Shown here: positions 62,664 to 64,000 of the stretch, piece after piece | Layout: the number at the start of each line of letters is the position of its first letter | Numbering within the stretch: the first letter of the stretch is position 1 | NCBI RefSeq assembly: GCF_000315795.1 | Contig: NZ_ANHY01000015.1 | Location: forward strand, 62,001 to 126,000 | Direction: 5' to 3' | DNA: 64,000 bases | Origin: Caenispirillum salinarum AK4 | GTDB taxonomy: Bacteria > Pseudomonadota > Alphaproteobacteria > Rhodospirillales > Rhodospirillaceae | Notes under the pieces: model-generated | The model's input: the letters and a program-made list of their open reading frames with translations, nothing else | Told to the model about the DNA's origin: nothing | The model's database searches: none | Position numbers and translations under genes: made by a program

Positions 62664-63908
62664 ATGACCCACATGATGTCCAGCAAGTCCCTCTCCGTGT
62701 CCGCGCTTTGCCGGTCCGAGGCGACGGCGGATGCCGTCCGGGCGGCGCTCGGCCCCGACCGGACTGTGCGCTGCTCGACGCGGGTCGGTCCCCTGGCCGA
62801 AACCGCCGGCGCGGTGGCGCAGGACGCGGCCGCGGCCGACGTCATCATCGTCGACCTGGACCTGTCCGACCATGCCGAGATCGACGCGCTGGACCGCACG
62901 ATCTCCGGCCCCTGGGCGGATGTCCCCGTGGTGGTGACCGCGCCCGACACCGACCTGGCCGGGCTGCGCCGCCTCATGCGCCTGGGCATCGCCGACGTGG
63001 TGCCGCAGCCGGTGACACGGTCCGACCTGCTGGCCGGCATCCAGGCGGCGCAGGCGCGCCGGGCACGGACCGCGTCGGTGCCGCCGGGCGTCCCCGAGAC
63101 TCCGGCCGCCGACCGTCGTCCGGCGCGGCGCGGCGGCTTGACGGTGGCGGTGCTAAAGGCCGGCGGCGGCTGCGGGGCGACCACCATGGCCGTGCATGTG
63201 GCGGCCGCCTTCTCCCGCCTCGCCAACCGGCCCCGCGCCGTCGGCCTGGTGGACCTGGACGTGCAGTTCGGCACCTGCGGGCTGTTCCTCGACATGCCGG
63301 TGGAGACCTCGGCGGTGGAGGTGCTGCGCGCCGGCCGGCGGCTGGATGCCGACATGCTGCGCGCCGCCGTGCAGCATCATCGGTCGGGGCTCGACCTGCT
63401 GGGCGCGCCCGACCACGTGGTGCCGCTGGACGAGGTGACGCCCGAGGCGGTGGAGCGCCTGACGGCCGCCTGCCGCGACCTGTGGGGCTGCACGGTCATC
63501 GACCTGCCGAGCGCCTGGACCGACTGGACCCGCACCGCGCTGGAGCAGGCCGACGTGGTGCTGCTGGTCATGCAGATGAGCGTTCCCGCCATCCATCAGG
63601 CGGCGCGGCAGCTTGAGACGCTGGCCGCCGAGGGGCTTTCGGAGACACCGGTGATCGGCGTCGTCAACCGCTCCGCCAAGGGCCTGTTCGGGCGCGGAGA
63701 GATGGTCAAGAACGCCGAGAAGACGCTGGGCATCCCGCTGACGCACCTGATCCCAAGCGACTGGAAGGCCGTCTCCGCGGCCGTCGACGCCGGCGAGACG
63801 CTGTTCGAGGCCCGTCAGGCGCGTCCCGCCCGCAAGGCGGTGGAGGACGTGGTGAAGGCCGTGCTGGCGGCGGCCCGCAGAACGGAAACCGCAGGGGCCG
63901 CCGGCTGA
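62664..63908 (+). CDS. cpaE: CpaE/TadZ-like pilus localisation ATPase
   Basis: A 414-residue protein. The N-terminus is a receiver-like domain without a normal active site (VIIVDLDLSDHAEI). The C-terminal MinD/ParA-type ATPase has the deviant Walker A KAGGGCGATTMA, DLDVQFGTCGLFLD and later VIDLPSAW. It positions the Tad pilus machinery at a cell pole. AGGAG precedes ATG 62664. The next gene begins 46 bases later. Confidence 0.92.
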   Translation: MTHMMSSKSLSVSALCRSEATADAVRAALGPDRTVRCSTRVGPLAETAGAVAQDAAAADVIIVDLDLSDHAEIDALDRTISGPWADVPVVVTAPDTDLAGLRRLMRLGIADVVPQPVTRSDLLAGIQAAQARRARTASVPPGVPETPAADRRPARRGGLTVAVLKAGGGCGATTMAVHVAAAFSRLANRPRAVGLVDLDVQFGTCGLFLDMPVETSAVEVLRAGRRLDADMLRAAVQHHRSGLDLLGAPDHVVPLDEVTPEAVERLTAACRDLWGCTVIDLPSAWTDWTRTALEQADVVLLVMQMSVPAIHQAARQLETLAAEGLSETPVIGVVNRSAKGLFGRGEMVKNAEKTLGIPLTHLIPSDWKAVSAAVDAGETLFEARQARPARKAVEDVVKAVLAAARRTETAGAAG

Positions 63909-63954
63909 ATACCGGCAGGCGCGCGGCGAGACGACACGCAGGGGAGGACACACC

Positions 63955-64000
63955 ATGTTCGGCAGCTTCGGTAACCGCAGGCCGGCGGCGGAGACACCGC
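63955..64000 (+). CDS. cpaF: Start of CpaF/TadA pilus ATPase gene (cut by window edge)
   Basis: ATG 63955, with GGGGAGG upstream, opens MFGSFGNRRPAAETP, resembling the start of CpaF proteins. Only 15 codons are visible. The order cpaC-cpaD-cpaE-cpaF predicts the motor ATPase. The identity rests on context. Confidence 0.7.
   Translation, partial: MFGSFGNRRPAAETP

Overview
The window is GC-rich chromosomal DNA from an alphaproteobacterium, most likely of the Rhodospirillales type. The evidence is hopanoid genes (shc, hpnD, hpnG), a complete pqqABCDE set beside a quinoprotein alcohol dehydrogenase, an alphaproteobacterial flp/cpa pilus locus, CheZ, and a TAXI-type TRAP transporter. The genus is an inference. 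I see no rRNA, tRNA, transposase, integrase, prophage or CRISPR array; base and codon use look uniform.

Region by region. 1-3669: hopanoid synthesis on the minus strand (hpnG, shc, hpnD). 4059-11938: a DEAD-box RNA helicase with a strong terminator, two small minus-strand envelope genes, an RNA 2'-O-methyltransferase and an RND efflux pair. 11958-18566: Tam methyltransferase, CheZ, an Atm1-type ABC exporter, a large unknown membrane protein and a Nudix hydrolase. 18580-26278: eight co-directional minus-strand genes. A PAS-GGDEF diguanylate cyclase, a PP2C phosphatase, an anti-sigma-type ATPase and a STAS protein run directly into an Mla-type lipid transport set (permease, ATPase, MCE protein, lipoprotein). 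26668-29377: a LuxR-type response regulator and an EAL-CBS-GGDEF protein. 29574-38637: an RNA m5U methyltransferase, a TRAP system, a receiver-like protein, a YbaN-like protein, an O-methyltransferase, a glycosyltransferase-like protein and cyclopropane fatty acid synthase.

38647-58901 is a nearly unbroken quinoprotein alcohol-oxidation island. It holds a NahK-like hybrid kinase and a NosP-like FIST protein; a CxxCW protein, an ABC exporter, a YVTN propeller and a periplasmic binding protein; an ExaC-type aldehyde dehydrogenase with its DUF779 partner; cytochrome c-550 PedF; a MoxJ-like binding protein, a SoxYZ-like carrier and a metallo-hydrolase; pqqA (26 residues), pqqB, C, D and E; the PQQ alcohol dehydrogenase; and a LuxR-type response regulator. 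The dehydrogenase carries the extra aspartate (WDFDG) that marks lanthanide-dependent enzymes. A shared CCAAAGT element lies 25-29 bases ahead of a possible -10 element upstream of exaC, pedF, pqqA and the response regulator, suggesting a common regulon.

59484-64000 is the start of a Flp/Tad pilus operon: pilin, cpaB, cpaC, a short CpaD-like lipoprotein, cpaE, and the first codons of cpaF, cut by the window edge.
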